From Lucifuga dentata (Eukaryota; Chordata; Actinopteri; Ophidiiformes; Bythitidae), in the NCBI GenBank assembly GCA_014773175.1, contig VXCM01003181.1:1-64000 (forward strand): DNA of 64,000 nt, written 5' to 3'. Under the pieces are notes generated by a model. The model saw nothing but the letters and a program-made list of their open reading frames with translations, had not been told where the DNA came from and did no database searches. Positions 12,343 through 25,615 of the stretch are shown here, in pieces; positions within the stretch are counted from its first letter, which is position 1, and every line of letters begins with the position of its first letter. The position numbers and the translations under genes are program-made.

Positions 12343-15196
12343 AGGGAATTCAGAAAGTACCTGGGGCATTTGGTGTGCCTTCCTTCTCTCCTCTCATCCC
12401 CCCATCACACCCCTTCTGACCTACTCTCAGTCTCTTCCCACCTTCCCTTTCCTTCCCTTCCCTGCCCAACCTCTGACAATGATTTACCAACTCCTGTGGT
12501 ACACCTCTTTCATCCATCCTGGCTTATCAAGGACTGCAGGATTGTATGCACAGCAACTTACAGTATGGGCACGTCTTTCTCACTCTCCCACACATTCATT
12601 CTCTCATTCTCTCTCTACTTCCCTTGGCTCATTCCATTTCTTTTGCTGTTGCTGCTTCAAAACTCCCACTCTGCCCCATTGCTATTCAATAGAAGTCTCA
12701 TTTCACTGTCAAAATCCTCACCACTCTGCAATGTAATCAGGAAACACATAGTAATGAGTCTCCAGTATAGTGGACCGGACTGCAGATATAGTTTATGTAT
12801 GCTGTGTGGACAGCAGAGCCTTGAAACTTCCAGCGGAAATGAACTTTATATAGCTACAGTACTTTCACAAAAGAAGGTACTGAGCACAGGTTTGGTGCAC
12901 ATGCATCAGGGAGGAATTACGCTGCTATTGTTTTTCATCCTGGGACCATAATGACAAGACCACAGCATGAAGAATTGAGATATAAAATATTACTGATTTA
13001 ATTTCATTTCTGCACAGTAACTCACCAACTTTATGCAAGGCCAATGTGCTCATACACAAAAGCTTATATTAATATGAAAGAGTCCAAATGGAGCAAGTAA
13101 CCTTCAGTATGTATAACGAAGCAGCAATTGCCATTTCATTATTCTGGCATTTAATTTCCAATGCATTTATTCCAAACAAGCATCTGTTTAGTAACTCAGA
13201 GTAAATTAAACATGATGGGGTGAATTTCAGGACAGGAGTGGTGTGTCACACTGCAGTTGCATACAGTACTCTACTGCAGTGAGCTGTAAATGGATCTTAT
13301 TGCCAGCATGTTGCATAGTTAACTCACAGTTAACTCACTGGTGGTTGTTAGACCCTGAATCATTAAGTTAGTGACACTTTACTCTATACTATTTTTTGTT
13401 TTCATGTATATAAGTCATTGCAGAAGAGAAATGATGTTTCGATGTTGGCTGGCCATTCAATTAGACAACCATTTTATAGTGGGCCCCCCTGTGGGAAGAT
13501 CCCAGGTTTCTGCAGAAGGCTGCCATCATCTGAACAAAGCAGCCATAACTTTGATGAAAATAGATCACAATATGCGGCCAGAAGATGTTTGCAGATTCCA
13601 AGTGTTGGGATGTCAATAAAGCAACTGCAAAAAGGTTAAGCAAAACTGAATAAAGTCTGACATGTACTGCAAGTTTTTCCTCTCTAAGCTCAAATGCAAA
13701 ACATATTCGGTTTGCAATGCAATGCAATAACATTGAGATCGATGCAGCAGTGTTGTTGATGTGTTGCAGCTTGTAATTCATTCATCAGTGGTCAATGGCC
13801 AGCAGTAACAGTTCACAGCAGGAGTATTTAATATTTAGCAGCTACAGTAGCACCTACAGGCAATGATAAGCTTAATGATCAAGTTTTTTTTTTTTTTAAT
13901 ATTATTATTTTCAAACATTTTTAGTATGACTCTGTGCATGTTGTGCATGTCTGTGAAAAAACAAACACTTTTCAGTCAACAGCTTGCTTTTCCCTGCACT
14001 TTGCAAACTCCCACCCATTTGTGCCACCTCCCTTCTTTTTGCAGTTCATGCTGTTTGGCATGAAAATACTACACTGACATACAAAGAGCATTTAAAGGTT
14101 CAGAAAATAGTAATGTGTGGTAGCACTGCTTACATTGGTCTTTGCACTCACACAGAAATAGAGTTTTTCTTATTTTTTGGCTGAACCTTTGTTATAGGCA
14201 TGTGTGGGTTTGTTATGTCATATTCCATATTTGTGTTGTGCTCTGTACAACACAAGTCAGATAACGGTTGCACAAAGAATAGCTAGAAGAAACAAGTCAA
14301 TATACTGTACAGGACAGTTCATAGTGAGACATGCAGCTTATTGTGTGCATGTAATCTGTAAGTGTCTGTGCCAGGGTGTGTGAGGATATTTTTTTCCTTT
14401 CTTTGCCCATCTTTTGTTCCTTTTTTCTTCCCTTTTAAGTATGTATCCACGTCTTTAGGCATTTTGCACTCTACATGTGTCTGTTTGTACATTGCTTATG
14501 CTGCAGTGTTGTAGATAAATGAGATAATGTTTCTATTGGCGATGAACACAAGACCTGAATTCCCAAGGTGGCATTTCAGTTCAGAGCAGCCACAGCAGAA
14601 TCCTAGACAGTGGAACAGATGATCTGTTTTCATGCGTTGTTAACTTGTTTTTGAAGCACACTGACGTTGCTGAAGAACATGCACTCCATCTCACTCTGAG
14701 CCACCGATGAAGAACTCCTACTAAATGCAGCTGCTGTAAATAACACATTCATATAACATTACATCTTTCCTATATTTCAGCTGAATCCTGCACGTGTGTT
14801 CAGATTGTACTCTCTTACACATGAAATATAATTGGGAAGCCTGCAATGACTGAACATGACTCTAGTTTGTAAGCTCTTGTGTAGCCTCTGTAAACCAATA
14901 TTACACAAGAATCTAATATACAGCATTCAATGATCCTCATATACTTGGATTCCAATAAATATTTCATTCAACAATCTTTCAGGTTAAGGGTGGATGCAAT
15001 ATTGCATTTTAAGACATGCCACATGCAAGCTGTTCACTGTATGACTGTCATAGCACGGCTCATATGAAATTGGTATAGGTCAGCTGCATGCATTAATTCA
15101 TAACTTGTCAGACCTCCATCATCTTACTTGAGGAGGGGCCCGCTGGCAGAGTTACAGCCTGAGTAGAGGGCCAGCAGTAATGCAAAAGGTGTGTTT

Positions 15197-15199
<3 letters not shown>

Positions 15200-15243
<44 letters not shown>

Positions 15244-15244
15244 N

Positions 15245-15306
<62 letters not shown>
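15200..15306. repeat. (CT)n - N - (GT)n compound microsatellite
   Basis: A CT tract (15200-15243), an N at 15244, then a GT tract (15245-15299) passing into GTAT units. The abrupt change at the N suggests that an unresolved stretch joins the two tracts. Confidence 0.9.
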
Positions 15307-15310
<4 letters not shown>

Positions 15311-16126
15311 GTGTGTGTGTCTGTGCGTGCACGTGCTCATGCCAAAGTCTGTGTGCATGACCCTCGATATACAGGAGCAGGGAGGTGTGTTCTGGCAGTC
15401 TTTAATGAAATTTGTAGGCAGTCTGGCCCTTCCCCCCCTTCTTGACTCATCTCCCCCACCCAACCTGAAAATTTATATTCTCCCTCCAGCAAAAGGAATG
15501 ACCATCTTGGCCTTTTATTTTCCAGTTCAGGGCTTTTCCTTTTTTGCAGATAAATGCTCTCCAATCCAACCTGACAGATGTCACATTGCATCACTTCCAT
15601 TTTGATATATAGCCTCTGATCCTGCCAGTTGCAATAAGAGGCCAGCACCAGGGATGCCACTCCCTAGACAACGCTCTGACATGGGTGATTATTTTAAAGG
15701 TGCATCATTGGTGGTGCTGAGTGCTGAAATCCTAGCTGGGTGCACGTCTGGAAGGCACACACCACCATGAATGTGGGTATCTGCTCATGGCTGGATCAGG
15801 GAACAACAACCCTGGTCAACCTGACACTGGCAATATCTCTGGCAGCAATTTATGCCACTCTCAACCTTTGGGCAGCAGCAGAGTCATGTCTGTCAGTTGG
15901 TCCCTCTACCTTGATATCACAAGTCTGAGATGGGGAAACAGTCTATATAAAAGGAAGGTTTTACTGCTTCTGTTGCCAGTAGACACACTGCTCTGTAGCA
16001 TTAATCATACAAGGCTGTGGTACATCAGTAAACACAGTGTGTCAGGTCAAGGTAAAGATCAGATCCCACAGCATTTAACAGAACTCAATAGCATAGAGGC
16101 TATCTATTGAAAAGTCAGCATTATTC

Positions 16127-16172
16127 ATGGCATGTCTCCCAGCCCACGTTGCTCTCAGGAGAGACATGCCAT
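16127..16172. repeat. 12-bp perfect inverted repeat, 22-nt loop
   Basis: ATGGCATGTCTC at 16127-16138 is exactly complementary to GAGACATGCCAT at 16161-16172. It would form a short hairpin in DNA or in the pre-mRNA. Confidence 0.8.
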
Positions 16173-16343
16173 TGTTCACTGAAGAGCACACTGAAATATT
16201 TCTCTGGCTACACAAAAAACACTGGATCAGCAGCAATTAGTAGAGTAAGAGAGAGATAAAGAGAAGGAGGGAGGGAGGGAGGCAGAGAGCTGAAAAAGAA
16301 TGAAGAGGGAAAAATGTAGAATCAGCGAGAGAAAAGAAAAGTG

Positions 16344-16344
<1 letters not shown>

Positions 16345-16374
<30 letters not shown>

Positions 16375-16475
16375 CATTCAGCCTGTATAGTTTGGTGTGT
16401 AGGAGGCTTGAACTTCCTGGAACCCCTGGTGCTTTTAAAGGACCAAAGAGTTGCTCATCATCTTGGGTCTCTGTA

Positions 16476-16517
<42 letters not shown>
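16345..16517. repeat. (GA)n and (GT)n microsatellites
   Basis: A GA tract at about 16345-16371 and a GT tract at 16481-16517 lie about 400-550 bp upstream of the first RRM2 exon. GT tracts in the sense strand would be GU-rich RNA, the known class of CELF binding sites. Confidence 0.85.
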
Positions 16518-16518
<1 letters not shown>

Positions 16519-16899
16519 TGGGTGGGTGAGTGGCTGAAACCTGTTCATTAGTGCCTCCTTTGCTCTTCCCTCCAGCCCCTGACCACTTACTTGCCCCCAG
16601 CAGCTTTATGTGCCCGTATGGGAGTAAACCCAGATTAAAATGATGAATCTTGGCAAAGAGATAATAAAATGTGACTCAAGCCCAACCAGAACTAAATGAA
16701 GTAGACAACTACTGTGCTGTACCACAGACTCTCATTATCTTTTTTCTGTGAATGTATGTGTGAGAGAGGAAGGATTCCTCCAAATGTTGTGCCACCAATA
16801 ATGATGACATTCCACTCTGTCGTCCTTATTGGAAACATCTATAATTGAGGTCAGAGTTCACAGTTACAATTTAACCTTTTGTCTTGTTGTTTGTTTCAG

Positions 16900-17028
16900 A
16901 AGACAGGAAGTTGTTTGTTGGGATGCTGAACAAACAACAGACTGAGGAGGATGTTTACCGCCTCTTCGAACCCTATGGAGTCATTGAGGAGTGCACAGTC
17001 CTAAGAGGTCCAGATGGAAACAGCAAAG
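16900..17028 (+). CDS. celf5: celf5-like exon: N-terminal half of RRM2
   Basis: The exon is 129 nt and encodes 42 full codons ([20 protein letters not shown] onwards, ending GPDGNSK). It begins with two nucleotides of a split codon (G|AA, Glu) and ends with one nucleotide of a Gly codon. The acceptor is TTGTTTCAG at 16899 and the donor is GTAGGA at 17029. KLFVGML is the RNP2 strand of RRM2, which contacts [12 protein letters not shown] is the beta2-beta3 part. The sequence is close to CELF4 and CELF5 over the whole exon, and [17 protein letters not shown] favours CELF5. The exon cannot start translation: the only upstream frame is intron, so RRM1 must be spliced in from outside the window. 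Confidence 0.95.
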
Positions 17029-17350
17029 GTAGGAACCACGATGAAGCTTGTCAGCATTATTTAGGTCACTGACAAAGATACTGTCTGCTGATGTTATGTA
17101 AAATATATGTGACATGTACATCAGATGTGAGTCAAATAGCATTTTTAGATTACAAATATGTTTACCCTGTATGATGTGCCAGAGAGGCAGAAATAAAAAC
17201 TAACCCTAACCACTACATATCTCAAATAATATATGACCGATTTATGATTTACATAAATGACAAATGTGACAAAAGTGGCTAATTAGTTGATTTGATGTGT
17301 TAAATGCGTAAAGAAATTATTGCTCTATTTTGAAGCAGCAAACCCTCAAA

Positions 17351-17590
17351 GGCCCCTTTCATGTCTTGCATCAAAATGAGATCTTTGTATCCAGATGTCT
17401 GGTTGATACATTTACACCTTGCAGTAACTAGCGTTCTCATTATCTAGATTCTGTTTGCATTGTGATTGAATGTTGTCATTACACTAAAGCCTGTGTCTTG
17501 CTACTTGTTCTGTGGAAGCTTCATCATTGACAGAAAAAAAAAAAAAAAAACCTTTTTTGCATGGGCTTTCACATCCACTGTTTCAGGTGA
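17351..17590. mobile_element. Partial MITE related to 42593-43083
   Basis: The left end (GGCCCCTTTCATGTCTTGCA) and downstream pieces (TTTACACCTTGCA, TTTTTTGCATGGGCT) match the element at 42593-43083 in the same order. The right end is not recognisable, so this copy is truncated or decayed. Confidence 0.55.
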
Positions 17591-17769
17591 TAGATAATAC
17601 ACTCTAACCATATACTTTGTGTTTGACCAAGGAAATGAGTTTCACTATGTGCTTATTTTTAATGAAGATAGAAACAAATTGATTAAAAGATATTATAGAG
17701 TAAACCCTACTGTTCACAAATCTAATCTGATGCGCACAAGTAATGTTAATTTTTTTGTTTAATTTGGTT

Positions 17770-17900
17770 AAGTTCATTAAGAAAATATTGTGCAGCTTTT
17801 GATTTTTAAATATAATTGACCTTTATGTATGTGCNAAGTTCATTAAGAAAATATTGTGCAGCTTTTGATTTTTAAATATAATTGACCTTTATGTATGTGC
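17770..17900. repeat. Exact 65-bp direct duplicate around a single N
   Basis: Bases 17770-17834 and 17836-17900 are identical over 65 nt and are separated only by the N at 17835. This is best read as two contig ends that overlap but were not merged, not as a biological duplication. Confidence 0.9.
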
Positions 17901-18014
17901 ACAGATTTTTGGTTGCTATGTTTGATTGTATGCTGGTTGATGCTTGTTTTGTTGTTTTTAATTTCCTTATGTAATCCTTATGTTTCCTTTAATTTCCTTA
18001 TGTAGCATGTATGT

Positions 18015-18062
18015 TGTGTGTGTGTGTGTGTGTGTATGTATATATATATATATGTATATATA
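18015..18062. repeat. (TG)n(TA)n microsatellite
   Basis: A TG tract passes into TA and GTATA units. The following 60 bp are also AT-rich and imperfectly repetitive (ACATAAAATA appears twice). Confidence 0.85.
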
Positions 18063-20164
18063 CATAAAATATATAGGTATATAAGGTAAATATACACATA
18101 AAATACATAGGTAAATAAAAGATGCAAGTACCTGGTTATGTAAATTGGGTTAAAGTCCAAAACAGGAAGGTGTTGGAGACTGGAAGAGGAACAGGAATAT
18201 TCTACAATAAAATCCAAGACTGTATTCACACACACAACCAAAGCCACCAGCAAAACAGCACAACCCATGTTATAACTGTAATCATCAACAGCAATGTTTT
18301 AAAAGTAATTTACTAAATGCATATTCATCAGTATGTATGTCAGCATTACAAAACCACAATATTATTCTGTCACCATCCTTGCTTGTTTTATTGTACAAAG
18401 TTCTCATAGTGATGACTGCAGGCTCCTACTGTAACATGGGCACAGTAGAAGCAGGCATTTTTAGACAGCCAAAACTTTTGGAGACATCAATTCCCTCTGA
18501 CATGCAGCAAAGAGCAAAGGGTCTAGTAGTTTTTCATGTCTCTAAAGCCTATTCCCAAGCCAGTACTTATGGAAATTGTTGTGGAATTATATCTGAGGGG
18601 TTTTGAAGCCAGAGCGTTCTGGCTCTACAGTATTTGGAGGAGGAGGAGGAGGAGGAGACAAAGATAGATGTCAAAACAATTCTGGTGTCCCCGCTGTGAG
18701 GATGGGGGCAACCAGGGCAAGCTACATTCCTCTTTGCAGCTCTGCAGTATTTGTGTTCTTTCAAAGCCCACTCTTTTGTCTGAATCACTAAAAACATTAG
18801 ACTCCAAAGGCCATAATCATGTCCATCTTTGTCCTCTAATGGCTGTCTATATAAGCTGGTGATTTTGGTCTGATTTGTATGGTAAGAATGGACACAAATA
18901 ACAACAACAACAAAAAAAAAAATCTCTATCCCTTTCTGGGAAAAATAATTCTGCTTCTGTACTTGGCCATCTCACTGCACATGATCTTCATTACTCTACA
19001 AAATCCATTTTGTACAGAATTATGTGCAACAGTATAATTAAGTTTGAATCAAATACACTGTTTTATGGTCCATAGCTGTCGCACAGAGTTGCACCATTTC
19101 AATTTCATATTAACAGCTCTGTTTGCTTTATTTCAAGGAAGTGCAATCAATACGTGACTTGCAAAATGCCTCATTCTAGTGGTGTGTAGTTTATACTACT
19201 GTAGCAAAGTCCTTGTGCAGGTCATGCCATATCTCAATAGGGGTTATTAGTTTGCCAGCTGAATGGGCATCTTGATTGGCCACAGGGGTAAGGGGCAAGC
19301 CTATTAAAAGGGAAAGAATGGCAGGACAGCTGGATCAAGCAGGATAGATGATAAGGAGAATAAAGTATGAAAAATTAAATAGGAATAGAGGAGAAACTTA
19401 AACTGCAATTAAATTAAGTGAAATATAGCATAATTACAGAATGCATGGTTTTTAAGTAGTCAGTTCTGTTGCCTGTCTGAAATACACCCATGATCAGGGC
19501 TTAGGCCCAGTTTGCATGTTGTATGTATTTTAATTGCTTGGTATTTTAGTCCTACTGTTGGGCTTTTTCTGTGACTCATTGGTTGCTGTAGTTTCTCCAG
19601 GGTCCACACTGCTGTTTGTGGTTCTGGGAGCAACACCTCAGTTCACCTGCAGAAAGTTGCTCTGCTACACATTTTCCCACAAATGCATAAGCCCACCTTG
19701 CCTTAGAGGACAGTCAATCAGTACATTTACCTGCTCACTGTACTCCAAATACCAGTATTTGTTTGTACTTTGATTAAGGCAATAATGCAAGTGTGATGTA
19801 TATGTAGATTGAATTCATGGGATTCTGAATAAACATGGCAAGTTGCGTGATCAGAATAAACAGAGTCCGCCAGATGAGGAAATGCATGCAGAAGTGGCTT
19901 ATTCTGATTATGTCATTTACATGCCTGAATAAGCTTACTTTAATTAATGCCAATTTCAGTCTAACTAAGATGTATGCATGACATTTGAAAAAATTTATTT
20001 ATCTCCTTAATCTAGCTATAATCAAGATTTTAACATGCATGTGAAGGAGGATTGTCATGAGCAGTTTTCATTACTCTCCCCATATTTGTAACCCAGCTCC
20101 AGGATCCAAGATGCAAGGAAGGAAAGTAACCTGCCCTCAACTTTTAGGAGTGGCTTTAGTTTTC

Positions 20165-20202
20165 TTTCTTTTTTTTTTTTTTTTTNTTTTTTTTTTTTTT
20201 TT
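20165..20202. repeat. Poly-T tract with N at 20186
   Basis: A T homopolymer interrupted by a single unresolved base. Similar T or A runs centred on one N occur at 392, 24719, 42459, 44997, 57185 and 57870. Confidence 0.85.
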
Positions 20203-21027
20203 ATTGTCAGCACCAATAAGAAGTAACCCTTGTGATGTCATTAACTGAATCTGATGTGTAAAATTTGAAAATTGGTGGAGTCTCCCTTTAAGAAGCTGTT
20301 TGATTGAGTCATTTGCTGTTGCACTCAGAGCTTGAGGAGCCTTTTTTGTCATGCGACAATGTGTAACACTGTGATTCTATGTGTAGACATTTTCATGATT
20401 ACTATTCAGTTACACTTTCCAATTCTGAACTGGTGGAAATGTTTAGCTTTCAATAATCAAATAATTTAAGTGCAACAGCTGTGTTTCTAAATCCATAAAA
20501 GCAATCTCCAACTTGTTTTCACTTTAGTTACTATTAGCAATATCCCTCAATGACATTACAGCTGAAAGAGTGGGCTCTGTGGTTTCTGGCCTTTGCACAG
20601 AGTTGTTCATATTCACAAATATTGATCACAACATCTCGCTATGAATAATGTACTGGAGTGTGTTCTCCAATTGAGCAGTATTACTTTTTTTTTTAACACA
20701 TTGTGAGTTTAGCCAGTTTAGCTAGTATTTAATATGCACAGACAGGCATGTGGCGCTAAATAGCATGCTTTTCTGCTTCATCAGTACAATCTTTAGCCTG
20801 CAGCCTCTGCCTGCTTGTCTGCCTCCCTAATGCCTGGAGCAGAGCAGCCTGCTGTGCAAAGAGTCCCTCACTGCACAGTAATTTCGGCGATGTCAAATAT
20901 ACTTCAGCATCCTTTATTAATAAAACCTCACTCTATTTAATGGATTTATGGTATGTGTAAATGTATTTGAAAGTTTGCCTGTGTGTGTGTATGTGCGTGC
21001 TTACGTGCATGCACGCCTCTCTTTCAG

Positions 21028-21107
21028 GTTGCGCCTTCGTCAAGTTCTCCACACATACTGAGGCTCAGTCTGCAATCAGTGCCCTCCACGGCAGTCAGAC
21101 CATGCCA
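21028..21107 (+). CDS. celf5: celf5-like exon: C-terminal half of RRM2
   Basis: This 80-nt exon has the length I recall for the equivalent exon of CELF genes. It encodes (G)[21 protein letters not shown] and then SQTMP. Joined to the previous exon it completes KGCAFVKF, the RNP1 motif of RRM2, whose aromatic residues stack on RNA. The acceptor is CTCTCTTTCAG at 21027 and the donor is GTAAGT at 21108; the exon ends in phase 0. The 50 nt before the acceptor are GT-rich and the first 70 nt of the next intron are CA-rich. The sequence is strongly conserved with CELF5 (CAFVKFSSHTEAQAAIHALHG). Confidence 0.95.
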
Positions 21108-22968
21108 GTAAGTACACCTTCTTCTCAGAAACACACACACACACACTCCACACAACACGCAGAGCACACACAACACGTGCACACAATCCACCACACACGA
21201 TGGTTGTGAACAAGTCAACTCTCTTGATTAAGAGCTTTAAACTCTTGAATTTGCCAATGACTTCGAGATTTTAATCAACTCGTGGAAAGTGCATTCATCC
21301 TTATGAATTTCCCAGCATCAAAAAAAGCAAACAGCAAACAGAAATAATCCTCTGTCTCTTTAATTAATGCAGCTCTTTTTTTTTATTTTTTTTTATCCAA
21401 ATCTAATTTCCAGATTAAACTGTTTAGAATGATAATTGAATTTTGGGTGAGTCATCAATCTGTAGTCCTGCTTGCATAATCACCAAATATAGCTCCAGTG
21501 TGAGATTTCATTTGCTTGGTACATGAGCACACTGTGTTTGCTGATGTACGGCTCATTTGTATGTGTTTCGTGTCCAGCCACAGTCTCTGTTTACCTGACC
21601 ATGTCAAAATAAAAGCTACTTTCAATGCACTTCAAACCTGAATAGAGCCATCCTTGCGCGGCATCCAGGAAGTGGACAGAGTCGCGTCCCATATTAAGCA
21701 GTGGCCTGAAGTATACTCTTCTATTATTCTCATTTTTGTTTCAGAAACTCTTACCTCAGAGATACAGAGACCCTGAACTCTCTCCCTCCCTATTGCTTAA
21801 GTGTTGTGTTTCACTGTATGATTTCATTATTTATGGATGCCAATGTGTGGCTCAAGAGGGGGAAGCAGAGAGAAGCACTAGAAGCCAGCTGTGGCATTTT
21901 GGTGCAACCCCTGAGTCAATCTAAGTGCAAATGACTGCAGGCCATGAGGAAAGACTCCGGACGTCCACGCTCCATAGATACCCTCCTTCTCCATTGCTCC
22001 ATCCCCCTATCTCTCTGTCGTCGCTCGTCTCTCTTTGGCAGCCTCTTGGGATATTAGGCAATAGACTTGTTTACTCCACCTTTCACCACATTGGCTGCTG
22101 AATTATTCATTTAACTATAAGCAGGGGGCCGAAGGGAGGGGAGCAAAGGCGGGAGAAAGAGTTGAAGAGAGAGTGAGAGGCAGAGGGAGAATGAGTGAAT
22201 GGACAGGATTTATACCTCCTGCTCTGTTAAATGGATTATAGAAATCTGATCAGCATCTCATATCCTGTGGCTGTTGGAGGAGAGGGCATGCTGCGCCTGC
22301 CTCCCTGAGATTAGCAGACCACCAGCACACCATTACACCTCAGAAAGACAGGGCTATTCACAATAAAGTGCTCATTTCCATCAATGTAGCCAAGACCTTG
22401 GAAAAGAAAAAACCTTGGGGCACACATCCTGTGTTTTCATTTAATTTCATGTTGATTGCAGTCATACATAAGGCTCTCCATTTTTATTTTTTATTTTTCA
22501 TTTATTTTGAATACTTAAAAAAAAACAGGTGGAAAATCTGGGGAATTATAATCAATATTAGAAAATCTAGATGGACATTTGATTGTAAAAATGCAGTCTG
22601 GAATGCAAAAACCCTGTAGTTTATTGTTGTTTTCTTTCACCTAGTTGAGAACTCGAGCATATAATTTCCAAATTTTGTACTCTCAAATTTCCACTTCACT
22701 TTGTATTATCAGAAGATCATTCTAAGCTTTAGTCATTGCTGAATGACCTCTTTTACTGTAAAGAAATGTCAGCAGAAAACAACTTTTTGGTGGGAAGGAG
22801 ACAAAGTCATGGTGAAGTTGAAACTAATCTGTTCTCTTTAAAAGAAAAAACTACCTTTTTTCTTTAAAATTGTTTTTTTTAAAAAAAAGTAAAAACAGTA
22901 AGCCTTAGTTTTACCTAATAATGATGTGTAACAAATTATACTTGACTAACAAAGTAACTTAAATTGAC

Positions 22969-22970
22969 GA

Positions 22971-23024
<54 letters not shown>
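22969..23024. repeat. (GAAA)n microsatellite
   Basis: Fourteen GAAA units in a row. It gives a purine-only stretch on the sense strand of the intron. Confidence 0.95.
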
Positions 23025-23025
<1 letters not shown>

Positions 23026-23744
23026 GGGCAGCCTTATTTTGTACATTTAAAGGGCATTCTTTGCCTCCAGCTTGCAACTATAATAAGCAATAGCCTCAAT
23101 CTTACTTGTATAGGACTTATCGAAATGAATAATTGTTCTAATGAACTTAGAAAAACTAAGTCAGCCAGCATTCTGTGTGTGGCTGCACACACGTGCATAT
23201 TTCCTGCTAAACCAAGGCCACGGCTGATGATTATGGGAGATGACCATGAATAATGCCCAGCCAATAGCCTCACTGGCTGATGTGTTGGAGTGCACTGAAT
23301 ATTAACACTGCTACTAACTACAGCAATTTGACAGATCTACTGCCAATCCCCCAAAGCATGAGCACGGCTTCTTAGAGTTTATGTGTGTGCGCACACACGC
23401 ACACAGAAATGCATGTGTGTGCATACATAAACATCTGCAAACAGAAACACTTTGCGGCGAGCACATTTACATGAGCACTTATTCATATACATGCACACAC
23501 ACACACACGCACATACACACATACGCACTATATGGCTCTTCTCTCTCCTCTCTCTGTTTCTCTGTCACATGCTCGTACAGCCATGGGCAAGGGTCAAAGG
23601 CTCCCTGACTGATCTTATTTTCCAGCTCGGAGGACTTGAGCTGAATACATTTGTGTTATTCATGTTGAGGGGGAGTGGGCATTTCATATGTATGTGTGAG
23701 TGGGTTAAAGAGCCTGCATGGAATATGTGTGTGCACTTATGTGG

Positions 23745-23774
23745 GGTGTGTGTGTGTGTGTGTTTGTGTGTATA

Positions 23775-23807
<33 letters not shown>

Positions 23808-23838
23808 NGGTGTGTGTGTGTGTGTGTTTGTGTGTATA

Positions 23839-23882
<44 letters not shown>

Positions 23883-24026
23883 GATAGATAGATACATACA
23901 TACATACATGCGTGCGTGCGTGTGTGTAATGTGAGTATATTTTGATGGGAGTCAATCGAAAAATTATCTGTCGGTTACTAACTACTTTTATAACATATAA
24001 CTGCACATGCTTAAAGTGTCTATATG

Positions 24027-24100
<74 letters not shown>

Positions 24101-24108
24101 TGTGTGTG
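23745..24108. repeat. TG/CA microsatellite complex with duplicate at N 23808
   Basis: Bases 23745-23807 (TG units, TTTGTGTGTATAGA, then CA units) are repeated exactly at 23809-23871 after a single N, giving a 63-bp unmerged overlap. Downstream are GATA, CATA and GTGC units, then a TG tract with CGTG units at 24031-24108. The TG-then-CA order makes an inverted repeat that can fold back. Confidence 0.85.
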
Positions 24109-24699
24109 GAGTGCAGATCTGACTTAAGAAGTTGATGACAGGTCACTTTAGACCTTGGACACACACACACACACACACACATTGGCACAGCTCAGGATGT
24201 GAGAGGCTCAATTAAACATTTACACTCTGGAGTTGTGAAGCAAATTGCTGGATTCAGCAAAGTGATGTAGGAAGCAAGTCCTGGGACAGATTTACATAGA
24301 GACAAAGGTGGGGTATGGGTCAGGTCCACAGACCCTGGCTGATTTGTTCTACACTTACCACGTCATTTAGCCTTGGTTTAATGTTTCAGCTGACAGGGAC
24401 TGAGATAGAAACACTGGAGGAAAATGATGGAAGGATAAAGTCAGAATAAAACAATGCAGGTGAAGTAACGTTTGCATGGAAGAGAGAGAGAGAGAGAGAG
24501 AGCAGGATGATTTATAGTAAATAACAGAAAAGATTACAAAAGCATTCCAAATGTGATTCTCCTGCTGCTGGATCTTCTTTATTTTCTCAGACAGAAGACA
24601 TACATTCAAGCGCCATGTACATTGTTTTAATGTACATATCAAAAGACTAAATCGAAATGTGCTGCCGCCTTAACTAATAGTGAAAAAGGAGGATATGCA

Positions 24700-24731
24700 A
24701 AAAAGAAAAAAAAAAAAANAAAAAAAAAAAA
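24700..24731. repeat. Poly-A tract with N at 24719
   Basis: An A homopolymer interrupted by a single N, so its length is unresolved. Confidence 0.85.
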
Positions 24732-25577
24732 CAGATGCAGCAGACACTGCATGTGTGCTGGCTTTGCACAGAAAACAGCCATGATCTCATTTTGCATTCA
24801 ATGAGATGCAGAGTTTTAATGTCAGTGTTTCACAAAGATGATAGATCTTTGTGTTTCTACCCATTAAACAATGGTCTGCCTTTATATTTTTAAGATAGTG
24901 TTTATTGCTTAAGATGTATCATTTCGCCCCAAGTATTTCTTCCCAGGCAATTTACATTCTAATAACCTAATAGATTACAGTCATCCATTATTTTACTAGC
25001 TAAGCACTGAATACGATGTGTATTTATATATTTCCAGTTGGGGTGGAGCAATGGCCAGTAATGCATTATCACCACATTCACTACGGAAAGCAAAGTATCA
25101 TGCAAAGTAGCTTTATAGCACATATATGCAGCCTTAATATAGCACTCATGTATATTACAGCAGTCATAATTTTTCAAATTATGAAAAACTGGAAAATTTA
25201 AGGTTTTTAAGCTCCTCTCACTCTCAAAATGAACATGTCAAATGATGTCCTACTAAGCCGTCCACTTTTTCCAGCTAAACCTTTGAAAATAAATCATAAC
25301 TTCTTGAGTATAGAATTGTTTTAGAAACTGTGGCAAGCAATCTAGATGAAATATGATGCCTAATTGCGAAGAAACAGAAAGCTTTGCTGGTATTGCATTC
25401 TGATTTGAAGAGGAAACAGAAGCAAAAGCATTTTACTCAACATAACGACTGCATTCACATTCATCACAGTTATTACATCAGTGACACTGGCTGTGGTGAA
25501 AAAATAATGCCTTTGAGTTGTTAGGATATTGAAATCACCTTTATCAGAAAGACAGGATATCACTGGTGATCATTCAT

Positions 25578-25615
<38 letters not shown>

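Larger units (their letters stand above)
61..16899 (+). other. Upstream intron (3' part), no exon found
   Basis: This is the intron preceding the RRM2 exon and it continues beyond the window. I searched by eye on the + strand for the two short exons that end RRM1 in CELF genes (encoding CAFLTYCARDSA and MARPIQVKPADSESRGE) and found neither. The stretch holds an 841-bp transposon at 2054-2894, a TTAA element at 7028-7595, perfect hairpins at 334-375, 8856-8890 and 16127-16172, and many GT, GA and CT microsatellites. The remainder is AT-rich sequence in which I see nothing specific. Confidence 0.7.
17029..21027 (+). other. Intron, 3,999 bp
   Basis: It separates the two RRM2 exons. It holds part of a hAT-like MITE (about 17351-17590), an exact 65-bp duplicate around the N at 17835, a TG/TA microsatellite at 18015-18062, a short (GGA)n at 18632-18655 and a poly-T with N at 20186. 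The last 70 nt before the acceptor are GT-rich. No other coding exon is evident. Confidence 0.85.

Noticed and set aside
15108..15463. Open frames across microsatellites (runs of RE, TH, SL or CV codons)
   Set aside because: Dinucleotide repeats give long open frames in several frames and on both strands. The same applies at 5012-5373, 23565-24188, 36493-36956 and 41032-41527. None has a protein signature.
17770..17900. Tandem duplication of 65 bp as a real mutation
   Set aside because: The N at the centre and three similar cases elsewhere point to unmerged contig overlaps.
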